A DNA stretch of 64,000 bases from an uncultured Lachnospiraceae bacterium (lineage in GTDB: Bacteria > Bacillota > Clostridia > Lachnospirales > Lachnospiraceae), in contig URSA01000009.1 of assembly GCA_900550475.1 (NCBI GenBank), positions 65,209-129,208 on the forward strand, given 5' to 3'. A model generated the notes under the pieces. That model made no database searches. It was given only the letters and a program-made list of their open reading frames with translations, and was not told where the DNA came from. Made by a program: the position numbers and the translations under genes. Within the stretch, counting starts at the first letter, position 1. The number at the start of each line of letters is the position of its first letter. Shown in pieces: positions 1 through 8,964 of the stretch.

Positions 1-2
1 TG

Positions 3-800
3 CCGGGGGATTACAATCTGGTGGATCTGCCCTTCTTCCAGAAATGCCTGATGGGAATCAGCGAGATTGCCTCCTCTCTGGATTATGATGTGCTGGTGTC
101 CATGGTTTCCGAGCGGGATATCAGCCAGCTTGAGCGCATGGTCGACAACCACAAGGTGGACGGCATTATTCTGAGCCGTACCCTGATCAAGGACGAGCCT
201 GCGGAATATCTGAAAAAGAAGGACATTCCCTTTGTGACCATCGGTACGTCCATCGATAAGGACATTATCCAGATCGACAACGACCACAGGAGCGCCTGCA
301 GGGAGCTGACCTCCATCCTCCTGATGAGGGGGATCCGCAAGATGGCGCTGATCGGCGGAAACAAGACCCATGTGGTCACAAGAAAGAGACTGCAGGGCTA
401 TATGGACGCTTATCTGGAGCAGAGCCTGTCGGCGGACAACAGTCTGGTCTATATGGATGTGGAAAACAGTGTTATGACGGACAAGGTGGTGGAGGAGCTG
501 ATCGCGCGGCATGCAGAGTGCGTGATCTGCATGGACGATTCCATCTGCGCCCATGTGCTGAACAAGCTGCGCAAGGAAAAGATCCGTGTGCCTGCGGACA
601 TCAAGGTGGCGTCCTTTTATAACAGCACGCTTCTGGAAACCAACATCCCGTCCATTACATCTCTTTCCTTCGATGTGCAGGAGCTGGGCATGGTGACCTG
701 CAAGACCCTGATCGACCATATCGACGGAAAGGAAGTCCAGAGGCGCACGCTTCTGGGCTATGAGGTTTCCATGAAGGAATCCACCCAGAGCACCCTGTAA
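3..800 (+). CDS. LacI-family transcriptional regulator, 5' end outside the window
   Basis: The reading frame is open from the first bases of the window, so the gene begins upstream and its N-terminal helix-turn-helix is not visible. What is present is the periplasmic-binding-protein-like effector domain of a LacI/GalR repressor: the PFF...GI.E start of the domain, the D-N-D segment before helix 4 and a final region (PSITSLSFDVQELG) typical of the dimer interface. It stands directly upstream of the galactan transporter operon, and the intergenic region carries several TGCGCAA half sites, so it is the likely local repressor of the galactan genes. That role is inferred from position. Confidence 0.88.
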   Translation, partial: PGDYNLVDLPFFQKCLMGISEIASSLDYDVLVSMVSERDISQLERMVDNHKVDGIILSRTLIKDEPAEYLKKKDIPFVTIGTSIDKDIIQIDNDHRSACRELTSILLMRGIRKMALIGGNKTHVVTRKRLQGYMDAYLEQSLSADNSLVYMDVENSVMTDKVVEELIARHAECVICMDDSICAHVLNKLRKEKIRVPADIKVASFYNSTLLETNIPSITSLSFDVQELGMVTCKTLIDHIDGKEVQRRTLLGYEVSMKESTQSTL

Positions 801-816
801 GGCGTGCCTCCGGACT

Positions 817-857
817 GCGCAAAAAGTTGCTTCCAACGGTGCGCAACATGCGCAACA
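817..857. promoter_or_regulatory. Cluster of TGCGCAA half sites behind the LacI gene
   Basis: Three TGCGCAA words (about 817, 840 and 849) lie between the LacI stop codon and the transporter promoter. The same word forms the core of the shared operator at 962 and 10380. They may be auxiliary repressor sites, or part of a weak hairpin ending the lacI transcript (GTTGC at 826 can pair with GCAAC). Confidence 0.4.
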
Positions 858-922
858 AAATTTTGGCGGAAGTTTATGGAGTTTTAACATAATTCACAAA
901 GATTTATGGTTTATTGTGTGCA

Positions 923-952
923 TTGACTTTCAGATTGCCTAAGTATTATACT
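923..952 (+). promoter_or_regulatory. Sigma-A-type promoter of the galactan transporter operon
   Basis: TTGACT (923-928) and TATACT (947-952) are separated by 18 bases, about 90 bases ahead of the binding-protein start codon and directly before the operator-like palindrome. Confidence 0.6.
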
Positions 953-960
953 GTAACCAT

Positions 961-985
961 AGAACAACCGATTGCGCAACGTTCT
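961..985. promoter_or_regulatory. LacI-type operator of the transporter operon
   Basis: The site has outer inverted arms AGAAC/GTTCT and a central TTGCGCAA palindrome. Bases 962-981 (gaacaaccgattgcgcaacg) recur without a mismatch at 10380-10399, ahead of the secreted galactanase. It starts 9 bases after the -10 box and so should cover the transcription start, as expected for a repressor. Confidence 0.65.
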
Positions 986-1039
986 AAAACCTTTATTGAT
1001 GGAAGCGCAAAGCTTCAAAAAAATTGGGAGGAAAGAAGT

Positions 1040-2395
1040 ATGAAGAAAAAATTGTTAGCAACATTGCTTACCGTTGCACTGGCAGTGACCGGACTTACCG
1101 GCTGCGGCGACAATGGTACGGCAGGAAATGACGCTCCGGCGGGTTCTGACAACAGTACCACACAGAGCAGTGCAGCAACAGATAACGGCGGTGATGCCAC
1201 AACGACTACGGATCCCGTAGATGCACTGATCGCTGCAACCGACGGCCCCGTATCTCTGAGAGTATGGGCAGCGGAAGAGGATCAGGATATGGTAAAGGGC
1301 TGGTGCGATAAGTTTGCAGCGTTGTACCCGGATGTAACCTTTAACTTTGAGGTAGGTGTGCAGTCCGAGTCCACAGCAAAGGATACCGTGCTGGCTGATG
1401 TTGAGGCGGCAGCCGATGTATTTTCCTTCGCAGGGGACCAGCTTGTGGATCTGGTAAATGCAGGTGCCCTTCAGGAAGTCGTGATCCATGCAGATGAAGT
1501 GAAAGAGAGATCTGGCGGTGCTGATTCCGGTGCTGTTGCGGCAGCTTCCGTGGACGGTAAGCTTTACGGCTATCCGGCAACCGCAGACAACGGCTACTTC
1601 ATGTTCTATAACAAAGAGTATTTCACCGAGGATGATGTGAAGTCCTTAGACAGAATGATGGAAGTTGCAGCCGAGAACGGCAAGCAGATTACCATGCAGT
1701 TCGACAGCGGCTGGTACAATCTTTCCTTCTTCCTTGGCGCAGGCTTCAGTCTGTCCCTGAATGCAGACGGCTCCCAGTTCTGCGACTGGAACGGAACCTC
1801 CGCAGATGGTATCGCGGGTGTGGACGTTGTACAGGCAATGCTTGATATCGCAGCAAATCCCGGTTTTGTCAGCCTTAAAGATGCAGAGTTCAAGACAGGC
1901 GTGAGCGAGGGAACCATCATTGCAGGTGTAAATGGTACATGGAACGCAGAGACCGCAGAACAGACATGGGGAGAGAATTACGCAGCGACATGTCTGCCTA
2001 CCTACACATGTGCAGGACAGCAGCTTCAGATGATGTCTGTGGCAGGGTATAAGCTGTTCGGTGTCAATGCATATTCCCAGAATGCAGGTTGGGCAATGCT
2101 CCTTGCAGAGTACTTCACTGAGGAAGATCAGCAGATCGAGCGTTTTGAAATGAGAGGTGCCGGCCCTGCAAACGTAAACGCAGCAGCTTCCGATGCAGTT
2201 CAGGGAACCCCTGCAATCGCAGCTCTGGCAATGCAGTCCCAGTACGCAGTGCTTGACGGATGTGAGGGCGCTAACTTCTGGACACCGGCTGAGACCTTCG
2301 GTGCAATCATTGCGAGCGGCAATCCGGACGGTATTGATTTACAGACCCTGCTTGACAACCTGGTAGACGGTGTCAGCCAGCCAGTAGCACAGTAA
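1040..2395 (+). CDS. Sugar ABC transporter substrate-binding lipoprotein (galactooligosaccharide type)
   Basis: This is a cluster-1 solute-binding protein of 451 residues related to MalE/GanS. It starts MKKKLLATLLTVALAVTG followed by the lipobox LTGC, so it is predicted to be anchored outside the membrane; a low-complexity Ser/Thr/Asp linker follows. The ATG at 1040 is chosen because GGGAGGAAAG lies just upstream and the signal peptide begins there; the frame is open further upstream but has no ribosome site. It heads an operon with two permeases and a GH53 galactanase, which suggests that galactooligosaccharides from beta-1,4-galactan are the ligand, as with GanS in Bacillus. The ligand is inferred from context. 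Confidence 0.9.
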   Translation: MKKKLLATLLTVALAVTGLTGCGDNGTAGNDAPAGSDNSTTQSSAATDNGGDATTTTDPVDALIAATDGPVSLRVWAAEEDQDMVKGWCDKFAALYPDVTFNFEVGVQSESTAKDTVLADVEAAADVFSFAGDQLVDLVNAGALQEVVIHADEVKERSGGADSGAVAAASVDGKLYGYPATADNGYFMFYNKEYFTEDDVKSLDRMMEVAAENGKQITMQFDSGWYNLSFFLGAGFSLSLNADGSQFCDWNGTSADGIAGVDVVQAMLDIAANPGFVSLKDAEFKTGVSEGTIIAGVNGTWNAETAEQTWGENYAATCLPTYTCAGQQLQMMSVAGYKLFGVNAYSQNAGWAMLLAEYFTEEDQQIERFEMRGAGPANVNAAASDAVQGTPAIAALAMQSQYAVLDGCEGANFWTPAETFGAIIASGNPDGIDLQTLLDNLVDGVSQPVAQ

Positions 2396-2427
2396 TACAG
2401 TAATCCATAGTCTTTTAAGAGGCGTAT

Positions 2428-2464
2428 GTTATGACTCACATTCATAACGAGTGTGAGTCATAAC
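2428..2464 (+). terminator. Intercistronic hairpin between binding-protein and permease genes
   Basis: A perfect 13-bp stem (2428-2440 with 2452-2464) with an 11-base loop lies between the binding-protein and MalF-type genes. There is no long T-run, so it more likely stabilises the upstream mRNA or partly attenuates, giving more binding protein than permease. Confidence 0.6.
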
Positions 2465-2508
2465 TTTAGAAAAAGAAATGCATAATCACTCTGAGAGGAG
2501 TTGAAGCA

Positions 2509-3936
2509 ATGAAAAAAATGTGGAAGAATATCGGCAATGCATTTAAAGATTTCGGTGAGGGCATCGCGAAGGGCGATGCGTGGGTAAAGCTTTCCCTCCT
2601 CGTTATGGGAGCGGGCTATATAGGAAGAGGACAGGTGATCAAGGGCATCCTGATCACGCTTGTGGAAGCGGTGTTTGCACTTTACATGGCAGCCGTGGGC
2701 GTACCGTATCTGTCCAAGTTCGGCACACTCGGTACGGTGCAGTTTGAAAAAGTATTCAATGTTGTGACGATGAAAAATGAGGTCAATGATTACGATCATT
2801 CCTTTAAGATATTGCTGTTCGGCGTGATTACGATCGTGCTGATCGCAGCTTTTGTGGCGATCTATGTTTCCAATATGATTAAGGTGCGCAGACTGCAGCT
2901 TGCAAAGGAACAGGGGGAGAAGATCAACAGCTTCAGACAGGATTTCCGTTCTCTGTTCAATGAAAAGTTCCATATTACGATCCTGGCGCTCCCAGTTGCG
3001 GGAATCGTGCTCTTTACCATCGTGCCGCTCATTATCATGATCGCGGTGGCGTTCACGAACTATGACCAGAACCATCTCCCCCCGTCTGCTCTGTTTACCT
3101 GGGTGGGATTTACAAACTTTAAAAACCTGTTTACCACCAGTACGACCATCACCTTCGGCTATGCGTTCCGCAGGGTGATCGGCTGGACCTTTGTGTGGGC
3201 GTTCTTTGCCACCTTTACCACCTACATGGGCGGTATCCTGTTAGCCAAGTTTTTGAACAGTCCCAAGACGAAGTTCCCGAAGCTGTGGAGAACCCTGTTT
3301 GTGATCACCATTGCGGTTCCCCAGTTTGTGTCCCTGCTTCTGGTGAGAAACTTCTTTGCCAATACCGGTATTGTAAATACGATCTGCAGCAACATCGGGC
3401 TGACTGACTTTTTGAAAAATATAGGGCTGGTCCGGGAAGGACTTACATATATTCCTTTCCTCAGTGACCCGGGCTGGGCGAGATTCATGATTATCATGAT
3501 CAATATCTGGGTCGGCGTTCCTTACCAGATGCTCATTGCCACCGGTGTGCTGATGAACATTCCCAGCGACCTGATGGAGAGTGCCAAGATCGATGGTGCG
3601 AGTCCGCTCCAGATTTTTGTAAGCATTACAATGCCCTACATGCTGTTCGTGACCGGTCCCAGCCTGATCACACAGTTTATTGCGAATATCAACAACTTTA
3701 ACGTGATCTATCTGCTGACGCAGGATGTTTACACTACTACGAACCAGATGCTTGCAAACTCTAACGCCAAGGAAGTGGATCTGCTGGTAACATGGCTGTT
3801 TAGACTGACCAGTGAGCAATACAACTACAAGATGGCATCCGTCATCGGCTGTATCGTATTCGTGATCTGTGCGGCGTTTACGCTGATTGCGTTCAGAAAT
3901 ATGACAAAAGGTGATAAGGAGGAGAGTTTCCAATGA
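2509..3936 (+). CDS. Sugar ABC transporter permease, MalF/GanP type
   Basis: This integral membrane permease has 475 residues. An N-terminal region of about 130 residues carries extra membrane segments, as usual in Clostridia MalF proteins; the binding-protein-dependent transport domain follows. The EAA-type loop that contacts the ATPase is visible as ESAKIDGASPLQIF near residue 360. The ATG at 2509 is preceded by GAGAGGAG. The stop overlaps the start of the next permease (ATGA), so the two are translationally coupled. It should pair with that protein to form the membrane channel for galactooligosaccharides. Confidence 0.92.
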   Translation: MKKMWKNIGNAFKDFGEGIAKGDAWVKLSLLVMGAGYIGRGQVIKGILITLVEAVFALYMAAVGVPYLSKFGTLGTVQFEKVFNVVTMKNEVNDYDHSFKILLFGVITIVLIAAFVAIYVSNMIKVRRLQLAKEQGEKINSFRQDFRSLFNEKFHITILALPVAGIVLFTIVPLIIMIAVAFTNYDQNHLPPSALFTWVGFTNFKNLFTTSTTITFGYAFRRVIGWTFVWAFFATFTTYMGGILLAKFLNSPKTKFPKLWRTLFVITIAVPQFVSLLLVRNFFANTGIVNTICSNIGLTDFLKNIGLVREGLTYIPFLSDPGWARFMIIMINIWVGVPYQMLIATGVLMNIPSDLMESAKIDGASPLQIFVSITMPYMLFVTGPSLITQFIANINNFNVIYLLTQDVYTTTNQMLANSNAKEVDLLVTWLFRLTSEQYNYKMASVIGCIVFVICAAFTLIAFRNMTKGDKEESFQ

Positions 3937-4778
3937 TGAAGAAAGTTGTTCGTCCCGTTCTGCGGCATCTTGTACTTGCTTTCCTGAGCTTTGCGTGGCT
4001 GATCCCTATCGGGTGGCTGGTGGCAACCTCCTTCAGCACTTACCCGGGCATCAACATCAGCCATTTTTTCCCGGAGTCCTACACCTTTGACAATTATTTG
4101 CAACTCTTTGGCATGACGGACACGGTGGCACAGTTCCCCAGATGGTTTGCCAACACGTTTGTGATTGCGGTGTTCACCTGTATTATTTCCACCTGTTTCG
4201 TGCTGATGGTGGCATACGCCACAAGCTGTATGCGGTTCAAGGCAAGAAAGCCGCTAATGAACATCGGCATCATTCTGGGCATGTTTCCGGGTGTGCTTTC
4301 CATGATCGCGGTGTACTTTGTTTTGAAGTCCATCGGACTCACCAATTCCCATTTCGGTATGATACTGGTGTATTCCGCCAGCTCCGGTCTGGGCTACCTG
4401 ATCGCAAAGGGCTTCTTTGATACGATCCCGGTGTCCCTGCGCGAGGCGGCAAAACTGGAGGGTGCGTCCGAGGCGACTATCTTTACCCGCATCGTGATCC
4501 CTCTTTCCAGACCGATCATTGTGTATACGGTAATCAGCTCGTTCCTGACACCGTGGATGGATTTTGTCTACGCAAAGCTGATTTTAAACTCCGGTATTTC
4601 CAAGGACTGGACGGTTGCAATCGGACTTTACAACATGCTTGACAGGGCACTGATCAACTCTTATTTCTCGAAGTTCTGCGCCGGAGGAGTGCTGGTATCC
4701 ATCCCCATCTCCATCCTGTTTGTGATTATGCAGAAGTTCTATGTGGAAGGAATCACGGGCGGCTCCGTCAAAGGCTGA
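3933..4778 (+). CDS. Sugar ABC transporter permease, MalG/GanQ type
   Basis: This 281-residue permease has six predicted membrane segments and the EAA loop LREAAKLEGASEATIF near residue 170. It overlaps the preceding permease by four bases and is read from GGAGGAG-type spacing inside that gene. It is the second half of the channel. No ATPase gene follows in the operon, so an ATPase encoded elsewhere must energise it (see 34841). Confidence 0.93.
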   Translation: MMKKVVRPVLRHLVLAFLSFAWLIPIGWLVATSFSTYPGINISHFFPESYTFDNYLQLFGMTDTVAQFPRWFANTFVIAVFTCIISTCFVLMVAYATSCMRFKARKPLMNIGIILGMFPGVLSMIAVYFVLKSIGLTNSHFGMILVYSASSGLGYLIAKGFFDTIPVSLREAAKLEGASEATIFTRIVIPLSRPIIVYTVISSFLTPWMDFVYAKLILNSGISKDWTVAIGLYNMLDRALINSYFSKFCAGGVLVSIPISILFVIMQKFYVEGITGGSVKG

Positions 4779-4885
4779 CACTTCCCAAAAACAGTTAAAA
4801 ATTGCCTGTTTCAGGGTATCCGCAGGGATACTCTGGGCAGGTGCGCTCAAAACAGCAATGATACAGTATATTTCGAGGAGGCATT

Positions 4886-6739
4886 ATGGACAAATTTGTA
4901 GTAAACATCATACACCGGCCTGAGATGGTTCCGGAGTATGCGGAGAAGGTGACGGGACACGGCAAGGAGGAGGACATCGGCAGAAAAGCGCTGCTGACGG
5001 AGTCTCTGGATATTTTCAAACTCCAGCAGGAGACGGCGCACAAGAACGGTTTGAAGACCACCATTCAGATGACGTATGCCAGCCTTTTCAATGAGGAGGC
5101 AATCGGCCTTGCAAAGGAGCATCACGAAAAGTACGGCGACGAGATCGCACTCTCCCTTCTGGGACTTCCCTGCAAGGAGTTCAGGGAAAAATATAAAACC
5201 AAGGATTTCTGTATCTGGATGTTCTCCATGGAGGACAAAAAATCCATTGTGGACGATGTGTTCGGCAAGTTCCATGACATCTTCGGATTTTATCCGGAGT
5301 CCACAGGCTCCTACTACATGGACGCTGATCTGGTGAACTATATCAAGGAGACCTACCCCTCCGTGAAATGTGCGGTTGCTACCTGTTGGGAGGAAGGCCC
5401 CAAGGCATACCACACCTGCAACAATTCATGGTACACTTTTATGGACGGAGGCCCCTGGGCACCGTGGATTCCCTCCAAGGCAAACGTGCATGCACCTGCC
5501 GCCAACGAGGCGGAGGATTCCGGCATTGTGGCAATCCCGCACCTCTCAAGAGACCTGTTAGCGTGCTATGACGGAAACGGCTCCAACTTCGGAACCCATC
5601 CCCAGAACGTGCTGCGCGGCATGATCTACGATACCAAAACGTGGGAATATCCGTACCTGTATAATCTGATCGATCAGTACAGGGCGCTGGAAAAATACAA
5701 CAACGGTTACGCTTACAACATGATGTTTGTGGGCCCCGGCTGGCTCAACAAAATGGGACGCTGGGAGGCGCCTTACGAGCTTTTAAAGAAGTCCTACGAG
5801 GACGGCATGGCATACTACGGAAAGCTGAAAAAGGAAGGCAAGCTCACCGATATGACCATGGCGGAGTTCGCGGATTATTACCGTGAGAAAAAGACCTACA
5901 CAGAGCCGGAATGCGCACTCTGGAGAGATATTCTCTATGGCTCCGACAAGCAGCTTTTCTGGTACTGCGACCCTTATATGAGAGCCTGCGTCAACATGGA
6001 TCAGGGCGGTGCAATCGTGGATCTGCGTCCCTACGCCGCAAAGCTGGAGTGGCCGGTGGGAATCGGAACCCCCCATGTGACCGATGCGTCCTATCCTTTC
6101 CTGATTCAGGAGAAGTACCGTGCTGGTTACTTCACCCACTATGCGGGAGAGGGAACCGTCAGAAGCGCAAAGCTGACCCACAACGGAGAGGAAGTGGATC
6201 TGTGTCTGTGCAGGACGAAGGCAGAGTTTTCGGAGGAAGTGATCGAGGGCGGAAAGAAGAAGCGTATCCTGACCCTGAAGCCTGTTGAAATTGAGTTTTC
6301 AGATCTGACCGTTACCCTGCAGACCAGAGTGATCTTTGAGGAGGGTTCTTCCAGGATCGGTATGGAGCGCCGGGTTCTTTCCATGAGCGATCCCGGGGCG
6401 AAGGTGGAGCTGAACGAGTATATGGTGGCATGCTACGGCACCACCGAGTATGCGGAGGATATGACCTCCCTGACATTGGGATGCAGAAAGGGAGCCGACG
6501 AGAAGGAGATCGACTATGCGTACAAGTGCCGCGAGGAGGAGCTGGACGGCGCGGATGAGGTATACTGTGTGCTGCCGCCGATCAAGACGAGAGTTGCCCT
6601 GTCAGCCGACAAGGAGCAGGCAAAGGGTTATGTAAAGGAAGGCTACGCATTCTCACCCATGTTTACATTGGGCTATATGACCACATTGGCAGATAAGGAG
6701 GTATTTACCACATGGCTCAGTCTGGAAAGGGAAAATTAA
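4886..6739 (+). CDS. Putative carbohydrate-active protein with a GH57/deacetylase-like barrel
   Basis: This cytoplasmic protein of 617 residues has no signal peptide and is preceded by a strong site (CGAGGAGG). I do not recognise a named family. Residues 1-260 look like a (beta/alpha) barrel of the GH57/GH38/NodB superfamily: an early IIHRPE strand, then GFYPESTGSYYMDADLV, then CAVATCWEEG, in the order seen in such barrels. Residues from about 380 are rich in beta strands and resemble the C-terminal sandwich of glycosidases. It lies between the galactan transporter and a GH53 galactanase and overlaps the zinc-ribbon gene by 28 bases, so an intracellular role on imported oligosaccharides is plausible. 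No function is shown. Confidence 0.6.
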   Translation: MDKFVVNIIHRPEMVPEYAEKVTGHGKEEDIGRKALLTESLDIFKLQQETAHKNGLKTTIQMTYASLFNEEAIGLAKEHHEKYGDEIALSLLGLPCKEFREKYKTKDFCIWMFSMEDKKSIVDDVFGKFHDIFGFYPESTGSYYMDADLVNYIKETYPSVKCAVATCWEEGPKAYHTCNNSWYTFMDGGPWAPWIPSKANVHAPAANEAEDSGIVAIPHLSRDLLACYDGNGSNFGTHPQNVLRGMIYDTKTWEYPYLYNLIDQYRALEKYNNGYAYNMMFVGPGWLNKMGRWEAPYELLKKSYEDGMAYYGKLKKEGKLTDMTMAEFADYYREKKTYTEPECALWRDILYGSDKQLFWYCDPYMRACVNMDQGGAIVDLRPYAAKLEWPVGIGTPHVTDASYPFLIQEKYRAGYFTHYAGEGTVRSAKLTHNGEEVDLCLCRTKAEFSEEVIEGGKKKRILTLKPVEIEFSDLTVTLQTRVIFEEGSSRIGMERRVLSMSDPGAKVELNEYMVACYGTTEYAEDMTSLTLGCRKGADEKEIDYAYKCREEELDGADEVYCVLPPIKTRVALSADKEQAKGYVKEGYAFSPMFTLGYMTTLADKEVFTTWLSLEREN

Positions 6740-6924
6740 ATTTCAGATGCCCGTCCTGCTTTATGAGGGATCTGGACATTGATATGTTCTACGACAAGGA
6801 TAAGAAGGAGTATTACTGCCTGCGCTGCCAGTACACCGGCACGGAGGAGGATGTGTTAAAAAAGAATGAGATGGCGCGCTTCCGCTACGGCGCCATGATG
6901 AAACGTTTCACAGATTTTGACTGA
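6712..6924 (+). CDS. Small zinc-ribbon protein
   Basis: The product has 70 residues with two Cys pairs, CPSC (about residues 13-16) and CLRC (about 36-39), spaced as in a zinc ribbon. It starts inside the end of the preceding gene (28-base overlap) behind AAGGAGG, so it is translationally coupled to it. The short charged tail has no other domain. Such ribbons often bind nucleic acid or another protein; its role in a sugar operon is unknown. Confidence 0.75.
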   Translation: MAQSGKGKLNFRCPSCFMRDLDIDMFYDKDKKEYYCLRCQYTGTEEDVLKKNEMARFRYGAMMKRFTDFD

Positions 6925-6934
6925 GGGTGACGGC

Positions 6935-8044
6935 ATGGAACAGGCTTTTATCAAGGGAATGGACATTTCCACACTGCTTGAGGTGGAGAAATGCGGCGGA
7001 CGCTTTTTTGATGAAGGAAAAGAGGCGGATGCGCTGAGTATCTTAAAACGTTACGACATTAATGCGGTGAGACTGCGGCTCTGGAATGATCCTTATTCGG
7101 AGAAGGGGGAGGCCTACGGAGCGGGAACCAATGACCTGACGGTTACGATTGCGCTGGCAAAGAGAGCAAAGAGTCAGGGAATGCAGTTTTTGCTGGACTA
7201 TCATTACAGCGATTTCTGGACGGATCCGGGAAAGCAGTTTGTGCCGAAGGCGTGGCGGGGAATGAACGTGGAGGAACTGGAGGAAGCGCTGTATACCTAC
7301 ACAAGGGATACGCTGCGGATCCTGAAGTGTGAGGGCGTCATGCCGGATCTGATTCAGATTGGAAACGAGCTCTCAAACGGTCTGCTCTGGCCGTACGGAA
7401 AGGTGCCGGAATATGATAATATTGCCCGCTTTGTCAGTGCCGGAATCCGTGGTGTGCGTGCGGTGGACGAGAAGGTTCCCATTATGATTCATCTGGACAA
7501 CGGGGGCAACAACGAGCTGTACCGCAGGTGGTTTGACGAATACTGTAAGAGAGGGGAGGATTTCCAGATCATCGGACTTTCTTACTATCCCTTCTGGCAC
7601 GGTACATTGGAGATGCTTACGGAGAACATGAAGGATATCGCCGCCCGTTACAAAAAGGATCTGATTGTGGCGGAGGTTTCCATGGGCTATACCATGGAGG
7701 ACTATGCGGCGTATGAGAAGCTGTCCAAAGAGGAGAGAAAAGGGTACGCCACAAAGCCTGCCCTCGTGGAGAAAATCGAGTACCCCATGACAAAACAGGG
7801 GCAATGTGATTTCATGCAGGATTTCATGGAACGCATCAAACAGATCCCGGAGGGACGCGGCAAGGGCTTCTTCTACTGGGAGCCGGCGTGGATCCCGGTG
7901 CCGGGGAGCGGCTGGGCGACGGAAAGCTCCCTTGCCTACATAGAGGATCCGGGGCCCTGCGGAAATGAATGGGCGAATCAGGCGTTGTTTGATTATGACG
8001 GAAATGCACTTCCGGCGCTTGCCGTAATAAAAGAATTTGAATAA
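6935..8044 (+). CDS. Intracellular GH53 endo-beta-1,4-galactanase
   Basis: The enzyme has 369 residues, about one GH53 catalytic domain, and no signal peptide. GH53 enzymes cleave beta-1,4-galactan internally. Visible family motifs are VRLRLWNDPY near residue 45, LLDYHYSDFWTDPGKQ near 90, the acid/base Glu in IQIGNEL near 145 and the nucleophile Glu in IVAEVSMGYT near 245, then FYWEPAWIPV. The ATG at 6935 follows GAGGGTGA and fits the family better than the upstream in-frame TTG at 6917. It is the last gene of the uptake operon and probably degrades imported galactooligosaccharides. Confidence 0.93.
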   Translation: MEQAFIKGMDISTLLEVEKCGGRFFDEGKEADALSILKRYDINAVRLRLWNDPYSEKGEAYGAGTNDLTVTIALAKRAKSQGMQFLLDYHYSDFWTDPGKQFVPKAWRGMNVEELEEALYTYTRDTLRILKCEGVMPDLIQIGNELSNGLLWPYGKVPEYDNIARFVSAGIRGVRAVDEKVPIMIHLDNGGNNELYRRWFDEYCKRGEDFQIIGLSYYPFWHGTLEMLTENMKDIAARYKKDLIVAEVSMGYTMEDYAAYEKLSKEERKGYATKPALVEKIEYPMTKQGQCDFMQDFMERIKQIPEGRGKGFFYWEPAWIPVPGSGWATESSLAYIEDPGPCGNEWANQALFDYDGNALPALAVIKEFE

Positions 8045-8054
8045 TGAGTGTGCG

Positions 8055-8092
8055 GAAAGCTGCCGTCTGACAAAAGGTCGACGGCAGCTTTC
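8055..8092 (+). terminator. Hairpin after the GH53 gene
   Basis: A 13-bp perfect stem (GAAAGCTGCCGTC with its complement ending at 8092) with a loop of about 12 bases ends the galactan operon. The T-run is weak (CTTTCTGTG). Confidence 0.65.
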
Positions 8093-8155
8093 TGTGTATT
8101 GCAGGAAATTACTCCATAATTTTCCTGCAATACACAGAGCCCTCCGGGCAGGAGC
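8092..8155. repeat. Covarying hairpin element, copy 1
   Basis: A 17-bp stem (8092-8108 with 8121-8137) extends past a one-base bulge by a TTA/TAA pair to a 5-base loop. GCCCTCCGGGCAGGA follows. The same architecture recurs at 13617-13679 with compensating changes in the stem. Both copies lie between convergent genes, right after a terminator hairpin. Confidence 0.75.
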
Positions 8156-8164
8156 GCACTGCTC

Positions 8165-8815
8165 TCAAAACAATTTACAAAGCGCTAACAGAAGCAGTAT
8201 CAGGCCGCCCACCCATGAGATGCTGCAGGAAAATTTCCCGGCAGCGCGGTTTCCCAGGAAGATACCGAAAAGGACGGCGGCACCCTCCACAACCAGAGAA
8301 CAGAGAAAAACCAAAAGACAGCTTGCGTTGCCAAGCCCGGTGCCGAATCCTACGGCGCAGCCGTCCAGAGAGAGTGCAAGGGCGAGCATGGCAGCCTCCT
8401 TTGGGGAGAGGGTCTTGGAGTGGTCAGTATCCGCACATTGCGGATTGGCGTAGAGATTCAGCACGAAGCGGAAATTGCAGAAGGAAAACTGGATATTGCT
8501 GCTGATGGCGCCGTGCTTCTTGATAATCGATTTGGTAATGCCGTCCAGAAGCTTTGCAGTACCTAAGAGGAACAGGATCAGGAAACAGACGGTTCCGGTA
8601 AGCCACACGGGGATGCAGTCCTTTAGCAGGGAGCCCGTAAGGAGCGTTACCCCGATGGAGAGGCTGCACACACCGTCAAGGACCAGAATTGACAAAAACG
8701 GGATCCTGATCCTGTCCGTGCCGTAGGAAAATGCGGCGGCAAAGGCGTCCAGAGAAAGCGCAAGGGCGATGCAGAGCGCTTCAAAAAAGGAAACTGGGAA
8801 AGACAAGACGATCAC
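8165..8815 (-). CDS. YtaF/MntP-like membrane protein
   Basis: The protein has about 216 residues from a GTG start at 8815. It has an internal duplication: ALALSLDAFAAAFSYG near the N-terminus and ALALSLDGCAVGFGTG in the second half, each starting a three-helix repeat with a conserved Asp in the membrane. This is the pattern of MntP manganese exporters and of the sporulation-linked YtaF family; the length fits YtaF. The frame is open back to 8941, but that part would overlap the divergent gene and looks non-homologous. Metal export is known for MntP only, so the substrate here is uncertain. Confidence 0.8.
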   Translation of the reverse strand: MIVLSFPVSFFEALCIALALSLDAFAAAFSYGTDRIRIPFLSILVLDGVCSLSIGVTLLTGSLLKDCIPVWLTGTVCFLILFLLGTAKLLDGITKSIIKKHGAISSNIQFSFCNFRFVLNLYANPQCADTDHSKTLSPKEAAMLALALSLDGCAVGFGTGLGNASCLLVFLCSLVVEGAAVLFGIFLGNRAAGKFSCSISWVGGLILLLLALCKLF

Positions 8816-8910
8816 CTTTTCTTTACTTACTGCATCATATTCCGCAAAAAAACAGTTGGTGACAGAATCGGAATTTTGGCTTACAATGGGATTTATAACA
8901 AAAATGGATT

Positions 8911-8964
8911 TTGACACAAACTCGCTATGCGCAAAAGACATGCGCAGAAATGGAGAGAAAAATG
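8911..8964 (+). repeat. 53-bp leader repeat, copy A
   Basis: This segment runs up to and includes the start codon of the next gene. It matches 58177-58229 at all but two bases and one single-base indel. Its last part (TGCGCAGAAATGGAG) also occurs at 10430 before the secreted galactanase. It contains two TGCGC words and supplies the ribosome binding site of the gene. Confidence 0.8.

Noticed and set aside
8816..8941. N-terminal extension of the YtaF/MntP-like gene to 8941
   Set aside because: The extra 42 codons are not family-like and overlap the divergent leader repeat and gene; the GTG at 8815 fits the family start.
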